Of a stretch of 14,223 nt of DNA, positions 6,390 through 14,223 are shown piece after piece. This DNA comes from JBHELG01 sp046263195 (GTDB taxonomy: Bacteria > Actinomycetota > Nitriliruptoria > Nitriliruptorales > JAHWKO01): positions 1 to 14,223 of the forward strand of contig JBHELG010000065.1 in NCBI GenBank assembly GCA_046263195.1, written 5' to 3'. Positions within the stretch are counted from its first letter, which is position 1; each line of letters starts with the position of its first letter. Position numbers and translations under genes: made by a program. The notes below the pieces were generated by a model that saw only the letters and a program-made list of their open reading frames with translations, had not been told where the DNA came from and did not search any database.

Positions 6390-7199
6390 TCATGGCAGCT
6401 GGTCGAGGTTTGCGTCGACATGAGCGGCGAATGCCGCTCGGGTCTCCGCAGTCACCGGCCCGGGCGCAGCGAACTCGAGGTCTCCAATGGCATGCACCGG
6501 CAGAACCGGTCGGGTCGCTGACAGGACGAAGGCCTCCTCAGCCGTGAGAACCTCCTCGAGGCGATAGACCCCCAGCTTCAGGTCCACGACCTTGCGCAGC
6601 TCACTGAGCGTGATCGAGTCGAGGATCGGTAGCTGGGTCCAGTCTGGGGCATGGATCATTCCTTCGCGGACCCAGGCGAACGCTGCCGTCGGCACCTCGA
6701 GCACGACTCCATCGCTCGTGATGAGGGCGTCGTCGCTGTGGGCGATCCGCGCCTGGCGGCTGGCCCACGAGTTGACGGCATAGGAAAGGGTCTTCACGCC
6801 GGTCAGCGCGCTCGCCCACGGGATCTCGATCGGCTCGAGCGCGATGCTGTCAGGCCACCCCGGGCGGTGGAGTATCCCCCGCACTGTGCCATCACGCGTC
6901 ACGATCAGCTTCAGCGCCCCATCACGCTCGCCCCAGGCCGCTAGCAGATCCGCGACGACCTGGCGTAGTACGGGCAGTCGAATACCCATGGCCTTGGCCG
7001 AGCGACGGAGGCGGGCAAGGTGAGCCTCCAGGGCGTGGGTACGACCTCGCCGTACGAGCACCGCCTCGAAGACGGCGTCGCCGCGCAGGAAGCCGTTGTC
7101 GAGCAACGGGACGGTCGCCTCGGCCGCGGGCACCACCCGACCGTCCATCCACGCGATCGGCTTCGGCGTCATGGCGGTGGGCTCGACCTGCGCAGACAT
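6390..7199 (-). CDS. Class IV aminotransferase (aminodeoxychorismate lyase / D-amino-acid aminotransferase type)
   Basis: The protein has 269 residues, normal for fold-type IV PLP enzymes. LLDNGFLRGDAVFEAV (32-47) is the family's N-terminal motif. VKTLSYAVNSWA (135-146) carries the likely PLP lysine, Lys136. GVVLEVPTAAFAWV (164-177) supplies the Glu that holds the pyridine ring. LSATRPVLPVHAIGD is the C-terminal signature. PabC turns 4-amino-4-deoxychorismate into p-aminobenzoate for folate; D-amino-acid and branched-chain aminotransferases share the fold, and the sequence does not let me choose, so no symbol is given. ATG 7199 has GGGAGGA six bases upstream; an ATG further upstream would add 25 residues that look non-coding. 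The gene could be cotranscribed with otsA. Confidence 0.88.
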   Translation of the reverse strand: MSAQVEPTAMTPKPIAWMDGRVVPAAEATVPLLDNGFLRGDAVFEAVLVRRGRTHALEAHLARLRRSAKAMGIRLPVLRQVVADLLAAWGERDGALKLIVTRDGTVRGILHRPGWPDSIALEPIEIPWASALTGVKTLSYAVNSWASRQARIAHSDDALITSDGVVLEVPTAAFAWVREGMIHAPDWTQLPILDSITLSELRKVVDLKLGVYRLEEVLTAEEAFVLSATRPVLPVHAIGDLEFAAPGPVTAETRAAFAAHVDANLDQLP

Positions 7200-7409
7200 G
7201 GCTAGTCCTCCCGCCTCCGGTCTCCCAGCCTTGACCAGCCCACCCGCCCTCCGTCGCGGTGTTGAATTTCCCACCCGCCGGGCCTACGGCCCGTCCCGGG
7301 GAAACCCAAGACCGCTCCTCCGGTCTCCCACAGGAGACATATCCTCGCAGATGCTGGGCATGGAAGGAACCAGCCCCCCAACGTGTTGATAGGGACGTAT
7401 CCTTTTCAA
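7200..7409. promoter_or_regulatory. Divergent spacer between the aminotransferase gene and rnpB, with repeats and hairpins
   Basis: The sequence CCTCCGGTCTCCCA occurs at 7214-7227 and again at 7317-7330. The second copy overlaps a hairpin, GTCTCC-CACA-GGAGAC (7323-7338). A separate GC-rich hairpin, CGGGCC-TAC-GGCCCG, is at 7279-7293, without a T-run. These could be regulatory sites for either divergent transcript. No gene is seen here. Confidence 0.4.
7398..7403 (+). promoter_or_regulatory. -10 box TATCCT of rnpB
   Basis: TATCCT ends six bases before 7410, the first base of helix P1, which is the right place for a -10 box. The -35 position holds only C-rich sequence, so the assignment rests on the -10 box and its distance. 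Confidence 0.45.
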
Positions 7410-7794
<385 letters not shown>

Positions 7795-7817
7795 TCCCAC
7801 TACTTGTCCCGCCCGCC

Positions 7818-9227
7818 CTACTCGACGAGGCCACCCTGCGCGGTCGTCGGGCGGTTCAGCCATACGGTCTTGTGATTCGTGAACTCCCTGGCCCCTTCGT
7901 GCGCGAGTTCACGGCCGTAGCCAGAGTCCTTCATGCCGCCGAAGGGCAGCCGGGGGTCCGACTTGGTGAGCTCATTGATGAACACCATGCCGGACTCGAT
8001 GCGCCCGGCCAGCCGCTCGCCCCGTTCGAGGTCGGAGGTCCATAGCGAAGCACCGAGCCCGAACCGCGACGAGTTCGCCAGTGCGATGGCAACCTCCTCG
8101 CTTTGGGCGTCCATGAGCGCTGCCACGGGACCGAAGACCTCCTCTTGAGCGGCAGGAGCTTCGGCGTTCACATCTCGGATGATCGTCGGCGCGTAGTAGT
8201 AGCCGGCACGGTCGAGTGGTTCCCCACCGAGCACGAGTGTGCCTCCATCTTGGTGCTGGAGCGTTCGTGCCACCTGGTCGTGGACGCTGTCTCGGAGGTC
8301 CTCACGTGCAAGTGGGCCGACGTCTGTGCCCTCCTCCATCGGGTCGCCGACGGTCAGGCGCTCGACCTCCCCCCGGAAGCGCTCGAGAAATTCCTCGTAC
8401 ACCTCGCGTAGGACGATGATCCGCTTCGCGTTGATGCAACTCTGGCCGGAGTTGAGATAGCGGCTCTGGCAGGCGACTTTGGCCGCCTCGTCGAGGTCAG
8501 CATCCTCCAACACGATGCACGGGTCGGACCCGCCCAGCTCGAGCACGGTCTTCTTCAGGTGCTGCCCGGCGGTTGACGCCACCGAACGCCCGGCTCGGTC
8601 GCTGCCCGTGATCGTCACCCCGCGAATGCGTGGATCTGCCATGAGTTCGGCGGCCTTGCCATGCCCGATCACGAGGGTCTGGAAGCCCCCCTCAGGCAGC
8701 CCGGCTTGGGCGAATACCTCCTCGATCGCCACCCCGCATCCGGTCGTGTTCGAAGAGTGCTTCAGCAGGCCGACGTTGCCGGCGGCGAGGTTGGGCACCG
8801 CGAAGCGGAAAGCCTGCCAGAACGGGAAGTTCCACGGCATGATCGCGAGGATGGGCCCCAGCGGATCGAAGCGGACGTAGGAGCGGTCGGCTTCGGACCC
8901 GATCTCCTCCGGCTGCAGGTACTGGGCGGCGCGCTCCACGTAGTGACGGCAGAGCCAGGCGCACTTCTCGATCTCGGAACGTGACGCGACGATCGGCTTG
9001 CCCATCTCCTGGGTTATGAGCTGGGCGAACTCGTCACGACGGCGGTCGAGAACGTCCGCGGCCGAGGACAAGAATTTCACCCGCTCGTCGACCGACGTCT
9101 GACCCCATACGTCGACGTAGAAGCTCCAGGCCCGGGCGAGCCGGTAGGCAAGCTGCTCGTCGTCGTACTCCTCGTAGGTCTTCAGTGTCTCGCCGCTGGC
9201 TGGGTTGATCGTCTCGATCCGCGCCAT
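7818..9227 (-). CDS. NAD(P)-dependent aldehyde dehydrogenase, succinate-semialdehyde dehydrogenase type
   Basis: The protein has 469 residues and a complete ALDH core: PWNFPFWQ (131-138, Asn133), LLKHSSN (Lys156, cofactor ribose), GSDRAG (208-213, nucleotide loop), LELGGSDP with general base Glu230, and NSGQSCINAKR with catalytic Cys264. The start INPASGETLKTYEEYDD and the NSGQSC motif resemble the shorter GabD1-like succinate-semialdehyde dehydrogenases of Actinobacteria, which oxidise succinate semialdehyde to succinate. Substrate cannot be fixed from sequence alone. ATG 9227 is chosen because a purine-rich AGGAAAGGGCCGGGG stretch precedes it and the family starts there; a GTG-like upstream start would add 22 low-complexity residues. 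It is divergent from hemE and convergent with rnpB. Confidence 0.9.
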   Translation of the reverse strand: MARIETINPASGETLKTYEEYDDEQLAYRLARAWSFYVDVWGQTSVDERVKFLSSAADVLDRRRDEFAQLITQEMGKPIVASRSEIEKCAWLCRHYVERAAQYLQPEEIGSEADRSYVRFDPLGPILAIMPWNFPFWQAFRFAVPNLAAGNVGLLKHSSNTTGCGVAIEEVFAQAGLPEGGFQTLVIGHGKAAELMADPRIRGVTITGSDRAGRSVASTAGQHLKKTVLELGGSDPCIVLEDADLDEAAKVACQSRYLNSGQSCINAKRIIVLREVYEEFLERFRGEVERLTVGDPMEEGTDVGPLAREDLRDSVHDQVARTLQHQDGGTLVLGGEPLDRAGYYYAPTIIRDVNAEAPAAQEEVFGPVAALMDAQSEEVAIALANSSRFGLGASLWTSDLERGERLAGRIESGMVFINELTKSDPRLPFGGMKDSGYGRELAHEGAREFTNHKTVWLNRPTTAQGGLVE

Positions 9228-9467
9228 CCCCGGCCCTTTCCTCGAAGTGGCCCACTCGTCCGGCCCGCTCGGGCTTGACCCCGACGGGCCCACACATCCC
9301 GGCCCCTGCGGAGCCGCTGGATCTGGCCAACCTCTCGCGGCCCAATGTGGCCTGGGAGGAATGAAAGCACCGGGGGCCGGCTACCCCGGGAGTCCGAACG
9401 GACGCGTGCAACTGGCGTCGGAGAGCGGGTTCGGGCACGGTACGAGGAACCCGAATTCGAGGTCCGC

Positions 9468-10544
9468 TTGCGTGAGCCGTCCTTCCTCGCCGCCTGCCGC
9501 GCTGAACCGCATGAGCGGGTCCCCGTCTGGTTCATGAGGCAGGCGGGACGGTCTCTGCCCGAGTACCGCAGCTTGCGCGAGCGCTACAGCATGGGGGAAC
9601 TCGTCACCACCCCGGATCTCGCGGCCGAGGTCACCCTGCAGCCGACACGTCGCTACGAGGTCGACGCCGCGATCCTCTTCTCGGACATCATGACGCCTCT
9701 CGCCGCACTCGGGATCGGGGTCGAGATACGGCCCGACGTCGGTCCGGTCGTGGACCGGCCGTTTCGCGTCCCGGCGGACCTCGCCCGCCTGCGTCCACTG
9801 GATCCGGAGCGACACTACCGCCACGTCATCGACACCATCCGCCTCCTCGTGGGCGAACTCCGGGTCCCCCTCATCGGGTTCGCGGGTGCTCCTTTCACAC
9901 TTGCGAGTTACCTGGTCGAAGGTGGTCCGTCCAAGACGCACGCACGGACGAAGGCGCTCATGTATCGCGACGAAGTGACGTGGAGGCGGCTCGTCGATCG
10001 ACTCGCTGACGTCTCCCTGGCCGCGCTCCGGGCTCAGGTGGAAGCGGGCGCGGCAGCGGTGCAGGTGTTCGACTCGTGGGCCGGAGCTCTGACCGTCGAC
10101 GATTACGCGACCTTCGTACTGCCTGCGAGCAAACGCCTCTTCGAGGGGATGAGCGACCTCGACGTCCCTCGCATCCACTTCGGTGTCGGCACGGGGGAGC
10201 TGCTGCCGCTCTTGGCTGCGGCCGGCGCTGACGTCGTGGGGGTCGACTGGCGGGTGCCGCTCGACAGTGCTCGAGAGCGCGTTGGCCCCGAGGTGGGGCT
10301 GCAGGGCAACCTCGATCCGGCACACTGCCTGGCGCCGTGGCAGTTCGTCGCAGACCGGGTGCGAGACGTGTTGAGCCGCTCCCGGGGTCACCCCTCGTAC
10401 GTCTTCAATCTCGGGCACGGTGTGCTGCCGACAACCGATCCCGACGTACTCAGCGCAATCGTCGATCTCGTCCATTCGGAGGGGCTGGTGCGGTCAGCGA
10501 GGGCCGGCCGTCCGCAGGTGTCGACGGAGGTGTCAGGTGCATGA
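9468..10544 (+). CDS. hemE: Uroporphyrinogen decarboxylase
   Basis: HemE removes four carboxyl groups from uroporphyrinogen III to give coproporphyrinogen III. Visible are VPVWFMRQAGRSLPEYR (18-34, Arg24 and Arg28), ILFSDI with the essential Asp73, GFAGAPFTLASYLVEGGPSK (Tyr148), FDSWAG (Ser203), and FNLGHGVLP with His317. From TTG 9468, with GAGG five bases before it, the product is 358 residues, close to the 357 of Mycobacterium tuberculosis HemE. An ATG at 9345 in the same frame would add 41 residues with no family counterpart and no ribosome binding site, so it is less likely but not excluded. The gene overlaps hemH by eight bases and heads the haem operon. Confidence 0.95.
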   Translation: MREPSFLAACRAEPHERVPVWFMRQAGRSLPEYRSLRERYSMGELVTTPDLAAEVTLQPTRRYEVDAAILFSDIMTPLAALGIGVEIRPDVGPVVDRPFRVPADLARLRPLDPERHYRHVIDTIRLLVGELRVPLIGFAGAPFTLASYLVEGGPSKTHARTKALMYRDEVTWRRLVDRLADVSLAALRAQVEAGAAAVQVFDSWAGALTVDDYATFVLPASKRLFEGMSDLDVPRIHFGVGTGELLPLLAAAGADVVGVDWRVPLDSARERVGPEVGLQGNLDPAHCLAPWQFVADRVRDVLSRSRGHPSYVFNLGHGVLPTTDPDVLSAIVDLVHSEGLVRSARAGRPQVSTEVSGA

Positions 10545-11532
10545 TCCAACCGGCGTCCTCGTCATGGATTACGGCAGCCCCACCGGTCCCGATGCCATTG
10601 CCGCCTACTACACGCACATCCGGGGCGGGCAGCCCCCCTCGGAATCGCAGCTCGCCGACCTGGTAGGCCGCTACGAGGCCATCGGAGGGGCGTCTCCGCT
10701 CCGGGAGATCAGTCGAGCTCAGGCGAACGGCATCCAGCAAGAGCTCGACAGGCAGGCGCCGGGGCGCTACCGCGTCTATCAAGGCTCGAAGCATGCCCCG
10801 CCCTTCATCGAAGATGCCGTGGGACGAATGCGAGCCGAGGGGGTCGAGCGGGGAGTCGGCCTCGTCCTGACCCCGCACTACTCGCGGCTCAGCGTGGGCG
10901 CCTACATCGAACGGGCCCGCGAGGCAGCGGCCGAGGCCATCGACTTCACCTTCGTCGAGTCGTGGCACCTCGCCGAGGGGTACGTGGGCTTCCTCGCCGA
11001 CGAGGTGACCGAGGCGCTGACGCGTATGCCCGATGACCTCCAACCGGGCACGCACGTACTGTTCACGGCCCACAGCCTGCCCGCCTGGATCGTCGAGCAA
11101 GGCGACCCCTATCCCCGGCAGGTGCGTGAAACCGCAGAAGCGGTGGCCGACCGGATAGACCTTCCCCGCTGGTCGACGGCCTGGCAGAGCGCGGGCGCGA
11201 CTTCGGATCCTTGGCTCGGTCCCAACGTCGTCGAGGTGATGCGGGAACTCGATGACGAGGACAGCGTGGATGCAGTCATCGTCTGCCCCTGCGGGTTCGT
11301 CGCCGATCACCTGGAGGTCCTCTACGACCTCGACATCGAGGCACGCCGGGTAGCGAACGAAGTTGGCATCGCCTTCGACCGCACCGCGATGCCGAACAGC
11401 GACCCCCGATGCACCGCGACGCTCGCCAACGTGATTCTCGAAGCGGACCGGTCTCGCGAGGGGCGGTCCAGCGCCCTGGGCCGCTCGGGAGCCTCCCGAC
11501 GGGAGCGAGACAGCGAGCGGGGGAAGCTGTGA
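10537..11532 (+). CDS. hemH: Coproporphyrin / protoporphyrin ferrochelatase
   Basis: HemH (CpfC in organisms using the coproporphyrin route) inserts Fe2+ into the porphyrin. The protein has 331 residues. LTPHYSRLSVGAYI (111-124) is the porphyrin-side motif, FTAHSLP holds the catalytic His179, and CPCGFVADHLEVLYDLDIEA holds Glu260. These correspond to His183 and Glu264 of Bacillus subtilis. GTG 10537 follows GGAGG by about six bases and lies inside the hemE stop region; longer starts would run through hemE. The C-terminal tail (about 304-331) is Arg/Ser-rich and has no Cys cluster, so the [2Fe-2S] ligands known in mycobacterial ferrochelatase are not apparent. It shares GTGA with hemY. Confidence 0.94.
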   Translation: MHDPTGVLVMDYGSPTGPDAIAAYYTHIRGGQPPSESQLADLVGRYEAIGGASPLREISRAQANGIQQELDRQAPGRYRVYQGSKHAPPFIEDAVGRMRAEGVERGVGLVLTPHYSRLSVGAYIERAREAAAEAIDFTFVESWHLAEGYVGFLADEVTEALTRMPDDLQPGTHVLFTAHSLPAWIVEQGDPYPRQVRETAEAVADRIDLPRWSTAWQSAGATSDPWLGPNVVEVMRELDDEDSVDAVIVCPCGFVADHLEVLYDLDIEARRVANEVGIAFDRTAMPNSDPRCTATLANVILEADRSREGRSSALGRSGASRRERDSERGKL

Positions 11533-13097
11533 CTCCACGGGTGGCAGTGGTTGGGGGTGGCATCGCCGGATTGGCCGCGGCTTGGTATCTGCGTGCCGCC
11601 GACCCTCCTCCAGCCGTAACGCTGGTCGAGGCTTCGCCGCGGCTCGGGGGCAAGCTGTGTACCCGACAGATCGCAGGAGTCCAGGTCGAGTTGGGCGCGG
11701 ACTCCTACCTCACCCGTCCCGAGCATGCTGAGCGCCTCTGCCATCGCCTGGGGCTGGGCGACGACCTTGTGCGACCTGCAACGAGCCACGCGCAGGTGTG
11801 GGTGGGAGGACGGCTCCGCCCACTGCCCGAGGGGATCCTGTCCGGTTTGCCGACCCGGCTCGCCCCGCTACTGCGATCGGGGCTGTTGTCGGCGGGCGGG
11901 GTGGCGCGGGCGGCATTTGACCTCGTCCTGCCACGCACGACGGACCTCGAGCAGGCAGCGGTGGGTACTTTCGTCCGCCGCCGCCTCGGGCGTGAGGTGG
12001 TGAACAGGCTCGTGGACCCCCTGCTCGGTGGTGTATACGCCGGGGACGTGGATCGGCTGGGTGTGACCGCCGCAACGCCCCAGCTTGCCGCGGCAGCCAG
12101 GCGCCACCGGAGCCTCCTTCTTGGCCTTCGCGCGCTCGGCAGGATGGACGACAACGATGACCGCCCGAACTTTCTGACCGTGCGTGGTGGCCTGTCACGG
12201 CTCGTCGACCGTCTCCAGGTCGATCCCCAGGGAGGTGGTCAGGCCGTCCCCCGGGGGCGTGGCCGGGTCGACGGGCCGGTAGCCCACAGGGGCATGGAGG
12301 TGCTGTCCCCCGTCGCGGCTCGTCGTCTCCTACCCCTGGCCGAGGGTTACCGCATCGAGCTCGTCGCTTCGGGGGGGCGGGGTCAGGCCGAAGTGGAGGC
12401 GCTGGAGGTCGACGGGGTCGTTGTGGCCGTACCTGCCTTTGCTGCGGCGACGCTCCTTCGTGAAGCCGCCCCCGTTGCCGCCTCCGCCCTCGACACGATC
12501 CGCTACGCCTCGGTTGCAGTCGTCACCCTCATCTACCCGCCTGGCACCCCGACCCCGGCCGGGAGTGGTGTGCTCGTGCCAAGCGGGGAGGGGCGGCTTG
12601 TGAAGGCGGTGACCTGGGTTTCGTCGAAGTGGCCCCATGTCGCCCTGGATGGCTCCGTCGTCGTGCGGGCCTCGGTGGGACGGGACGGGGCGGACAAGCT
12701 GCTCGATCGGGACGACGATGAGCTGGTCGCAGGCGTCAGGGTCGACCTCGCTGACCTAGCCGGGATCCGTACCGCCCCGACCGAGGCGTTCGTGACCCGT
12801 TGGGAAAGGGCCTTGCCCCAGTACGAGGTCGGGCATCCTCACCGGGTCAGGCTGGTCGAGCAGGCGCTCGCCCGGTTGCCAGGGGTGGTAGTTACCGGGT
12901 CTGCCTATCGGGGCGTCGGGATCGCAGCCTGCGTCCGCGATGCGGAGCAGACTGCCGGACGGCTCCTCGCCCTGTTCAACGCAACTCCAGAGCCGGCCGA
13001 GCCCGGGGACACGCGAGAGCCTGTTCCAGACGGGTCGTCTCGGCCATCAGGTGTTCCATCGCCGCGCACATTGCGTCGGCGGGCGCCTCAGCGATGA
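11529..13097 (+). CDS. hemY: Coproporphyrinogen III / protoporphyrinogen oxidase (FAD)
   Basis: This flavoenzyme (HemY, called CgoX in the coproporphyrin pathway) aromatises the porphyrinogen using O2. VAVVGGGIAGLAAAWYL (5-21) is the FAD-binding Rossmann motif, followed by VTLVEASPRLGGKL. The C-terminal SAYRGVGIAACVRDAEQTA is the second FAD motif. The length of 522 residues exceeds the usual roughly 470. An extra segment rich in Gly, Arg and Pro follows FLTVRGGLSRLVDRL (about 12220-12310), and about 40 disordered residues follow the last helix. GTG 11529 overlaps the hemH stop by four bases, with GGGGGAAG upstream. No hemQ/chdC follows; instead a convergent gene overlaps the tail by 122 bp. 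Confidence 0.92.
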   Translation: MTPRVAVVGGGIAGLAAAWYLRAADPPPAVTLVEASPRLGGKLCTRQIAGVQVELGADSYLTRPEHAERLCHRLGLGDDLVRPATSHAQVWVGGRLRPLPEGILSGLPTRLAPLLRSGLLSAGGVARAAFDLVLPRTTDLEQAAVGTFVRRRLGREVVNRLVDPLLGGVYAGDVDRLGVTAATPQLAAAARRHRSLLLGLRALGRMDDNDDRPNFLTVRGGLSRLVDRLQVDPQGGGQAVPRGRGRVDGPVAHRGMEVLSPVAARRLLPLAEGYRIELVASGGRGQAEVEALEVDGVVVAVPAFAAATLLREAAPVAASALDTIRYASVAVVTLIYPPGTPTPAGSGVLVPSGEGRLVKAVTWVSSKWPHVALDGSVVVRASVGRDGADKLLDRDDDELVAGVRVDLADLAGIRTAPTEAFVTRWERALPQYEVGHPHRVRLVEQALARLPGVVVTGSAYRGVGIAACVRDAEQTAGRLLALFNATPEPAEPGDTREPVPDGSSRPSGVPSPRTLRRRAPQR

Positions 13098-14223
13098 GGA
13101 CCACCTCGGCCAGCGCTTCCGCGGCCGCCGTCAGGGCGGGTCGTCGGGGCTGGCTCAGCGGCCCGCCCGCGGAGGGGAGTCGCTCGGCTGGCCTGCCGGC
13201 GGTAGCCGCAGTCGTCGTAGGCAGCCGGTAGGTCCACACCCCCCGCCCGTAGGTGGCGGCTACGACGAGGTCGGGGTCGTGGGGGGCGAGCTCGAGCGTG
13301 CTGATGGGGACGTTCGGCAGCCCGTCACCGAGCACGGCCCATTCGCCGCCCTGCGTGTCGCTCGAGATGAAAGCCCCAACCTCGGTCGCGATGAGCAACT
13401 GGTCGCCCCGAAGCACCACCCAGTAGGCGGGGGTGTCGGGGAGGTTGCCCGATATGTCGACGAAGGTCTCGCCCGCGTCGGTGGACTTGAAGACGTGGCC
13501 ACGTCCGATCTCCCGGTTCGGGTCGAGGTAGGAGCCCGGGGGCACCCACTGGCGCCCGCCTGCGGAGGGGCCGTAGCCGCCGAGAGTGACGTAGACCGTC
13601 CTCGGGTCAGCCGGGTCGGTGGCGATCGAGCTGATCCACCGGCTCGGCAGACCCTTCGCTGCCGCGATGTGCCAGCCGTCGGCGGTCATGCGACGGGGTG
13701 CCTTGTCGCCGCCGACGTTGGTGGCCAGCCCGCGCTGGAATCCCACATCGGTACGGTCGAGCAGGTCACAGTAGCCGCAGAAGCCGACGTAGGCGGCGTC
13801 GCCGTGAAGGTCGAGGGCCGACATCGAGTTGGCCGGGTCCTGCTCAGTCCCTGGTGTGATCGGGTCGCCGGGGTGGTTGCGGGTGCCAAGGTCGAATACC
13901 TTCATCCACCCGCTCGGCGCCAGTCGCTGGGTCTCGGGGCCGGCGATCGTCTCGACCACCTCGCGTCCCGCCGTCATGAGGTGGTTCGAGTCGGTGGGGT
14001 CCATGACGAAGGGGTTGGAGAATCTCGCGTTCGTGATCGCCGGCGGGATGCCGCGCCAGGTCTCTCCCCCGTCGATCGTGACGCTCATATTGGCCTGCTG
14101 CGTCTCGGAGTAGGCCACTTTGCTGTCGTCGGGGTCGACCGCGACGAAGAAGCCGTCGCCCCCCACTGTCTGGAACTGCTTGCGACTCCGGGCCTCGATC
14201 TTGGCGGTGCCGTTGTCCTGCAA
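12976..14223 (-). CDS. BNR/Asp-box beta-propeller protein (5' end off the window)
   Basis: The frame enters from the right edge, so the N-terminus and any signal peptide are not visible; 415 residues remain. The first visible residues, LQDNGT, resemble a blade motif common in these proteins. Asp-box-like repeats are seen: TIDGGETW, STDAGETF and SSDTQGGEW. The last blade ends VVAATYGRGVWTYRLP, the typical closing signature of sortilin/sialidase-like or WD40/YVTN-like propellers. A GFCGYC motif sits in an inserted loop. Such proteins are usually secreted and bind or act on polysaccharide or protein, but no catalytic set is identifiable here, so function is unknown. After the propeller about 85 further residues, with a helical Ala-rich stretch, run antisense to the hemY tail; that end may not be conserved. 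Confidence 0.8.
   Translation of the reverse strand: MQDNGTAKIEARSRKQFQTVGGDGFFVAVDPDDSKVAYSETQQANMSVTIDGGETWRGIPPAITNARFSNPFVMDPTDSNHLMTAGREVVETIAGPETQRLAPSGWMKVFDLGTRNHPGDPITPGTEQDPANSMSALDLHGDAAYVGFCGYCDLLDRTDVGFQRGLATNVGGDKAPRRMTADGWHIAAAKGLPSRWISSIATDPADPRTVYVTLGGYGPSAGGRQWVPPGSYLDPNREIGRGHVFKSTDAGETFVDISGNLPDTPAYWVVLRGDQLLIATEVGAFISSDTQGGEWAVLGDGLPNVPISTLELAPHDPDLVVAATYGRGVWTYRLPTTTAATAGRPAERLPSAGGPLSQPRRPALTAAAEALAEVVLIAEAPADAMCAAMEHLMAETTRLEQALACPRARPALELR

Noticed and set aside
7279..7293. CGGGCC-TAC-GGCCCG as an intrinsic terminator
   Set aside because: The stem is good but no T-run follows on either strand, and it lies between divergent genes where a terminator is not expected.
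9381..10475. Minus-strand 364-codon frame opposite hemE
   Set aside because: The opposite strand encodes complete HemE, and no domain is recognisable in this frame.
10450..11538. Minus-strand 362-codon frame opposite hemH
   Set aside because: Shadow of ferrochelatase, whose catalytic His and Glu are in the plus frame.

Overview
The window is GC-rich DNA from an actinobacterium. It has many GTG and TTG starts, tightly overlapping genes, and a haem operon of the hemE-hemH-hemY type. The gene set (yraN-comM, otsA, rnpB, haem cluster) and the apparent leaderless starts would suit an Acidimicrobiia-like lineage. That placement is inference, because no rRNA or marker phylogeny can be run here.

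Region 1 (1 to about 3250) is the end of an integrated mobile element. At its edge is a large serine integrase (1809-3209, minus strand). Further inside are a CcdA/CcdB-like toxin-antitoxin pair (936-1516, plus strand) and, reading the other way, the start of a degenerate sigma-70-like gene that runs off the left edge (1-678, minus strand). A 21-bp perfect palindrome overlaps the antitoxin promoter and directly abuts its start codon. Three ATACGAT copies lie between the divergent genes.

Region 2 (about 3250 to 7200) is host chromosome on the minus strand. The element has split comM (yifB): the N-terminal 297 codons remain at 3256-4140/4146, with Walker A but without Walker B and everything after it. 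The missing half, and probably dprA, must lie beyond the left edge. Upstream are yraN, otsA (trehalose-6-phosphate synthase) and a class IV aminotransferase of the aminodeoxychorismate lyase / D-amino-acid aminotransferase type.

Region 3 (7200-9230) holds a repeat-bearing spacer, the RNase P RNA gene rnpB on the plus strand (about 7410-7794), and a succinate-semialdehyde-dehydrogenase-like ALDH converging on it.

Region 4 (9345-13097) is a plus-strand operon of hemE, hemH and hemY with 8-bp and 4-bp overlaps. It fits the coproporphyrin-dependent haem route of Actinobacteria, though hemQ/chdC is not in view. The last gene converges with, and overlaps by 122 bp, the 3' end of a BNR/Asp-box beta-propeller gene that enters from the right edge.

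The most notable features are the comM disruption by the serine-integrase element, which places the integrase gene in the same direction as the host yraN-comM transcript; the divergent sigma-like/TA module with its palindromic operator; and a recurring TANNNT-N7-start arrangement in genes without a ribosome binding site, which points to leaderless mRNAs.
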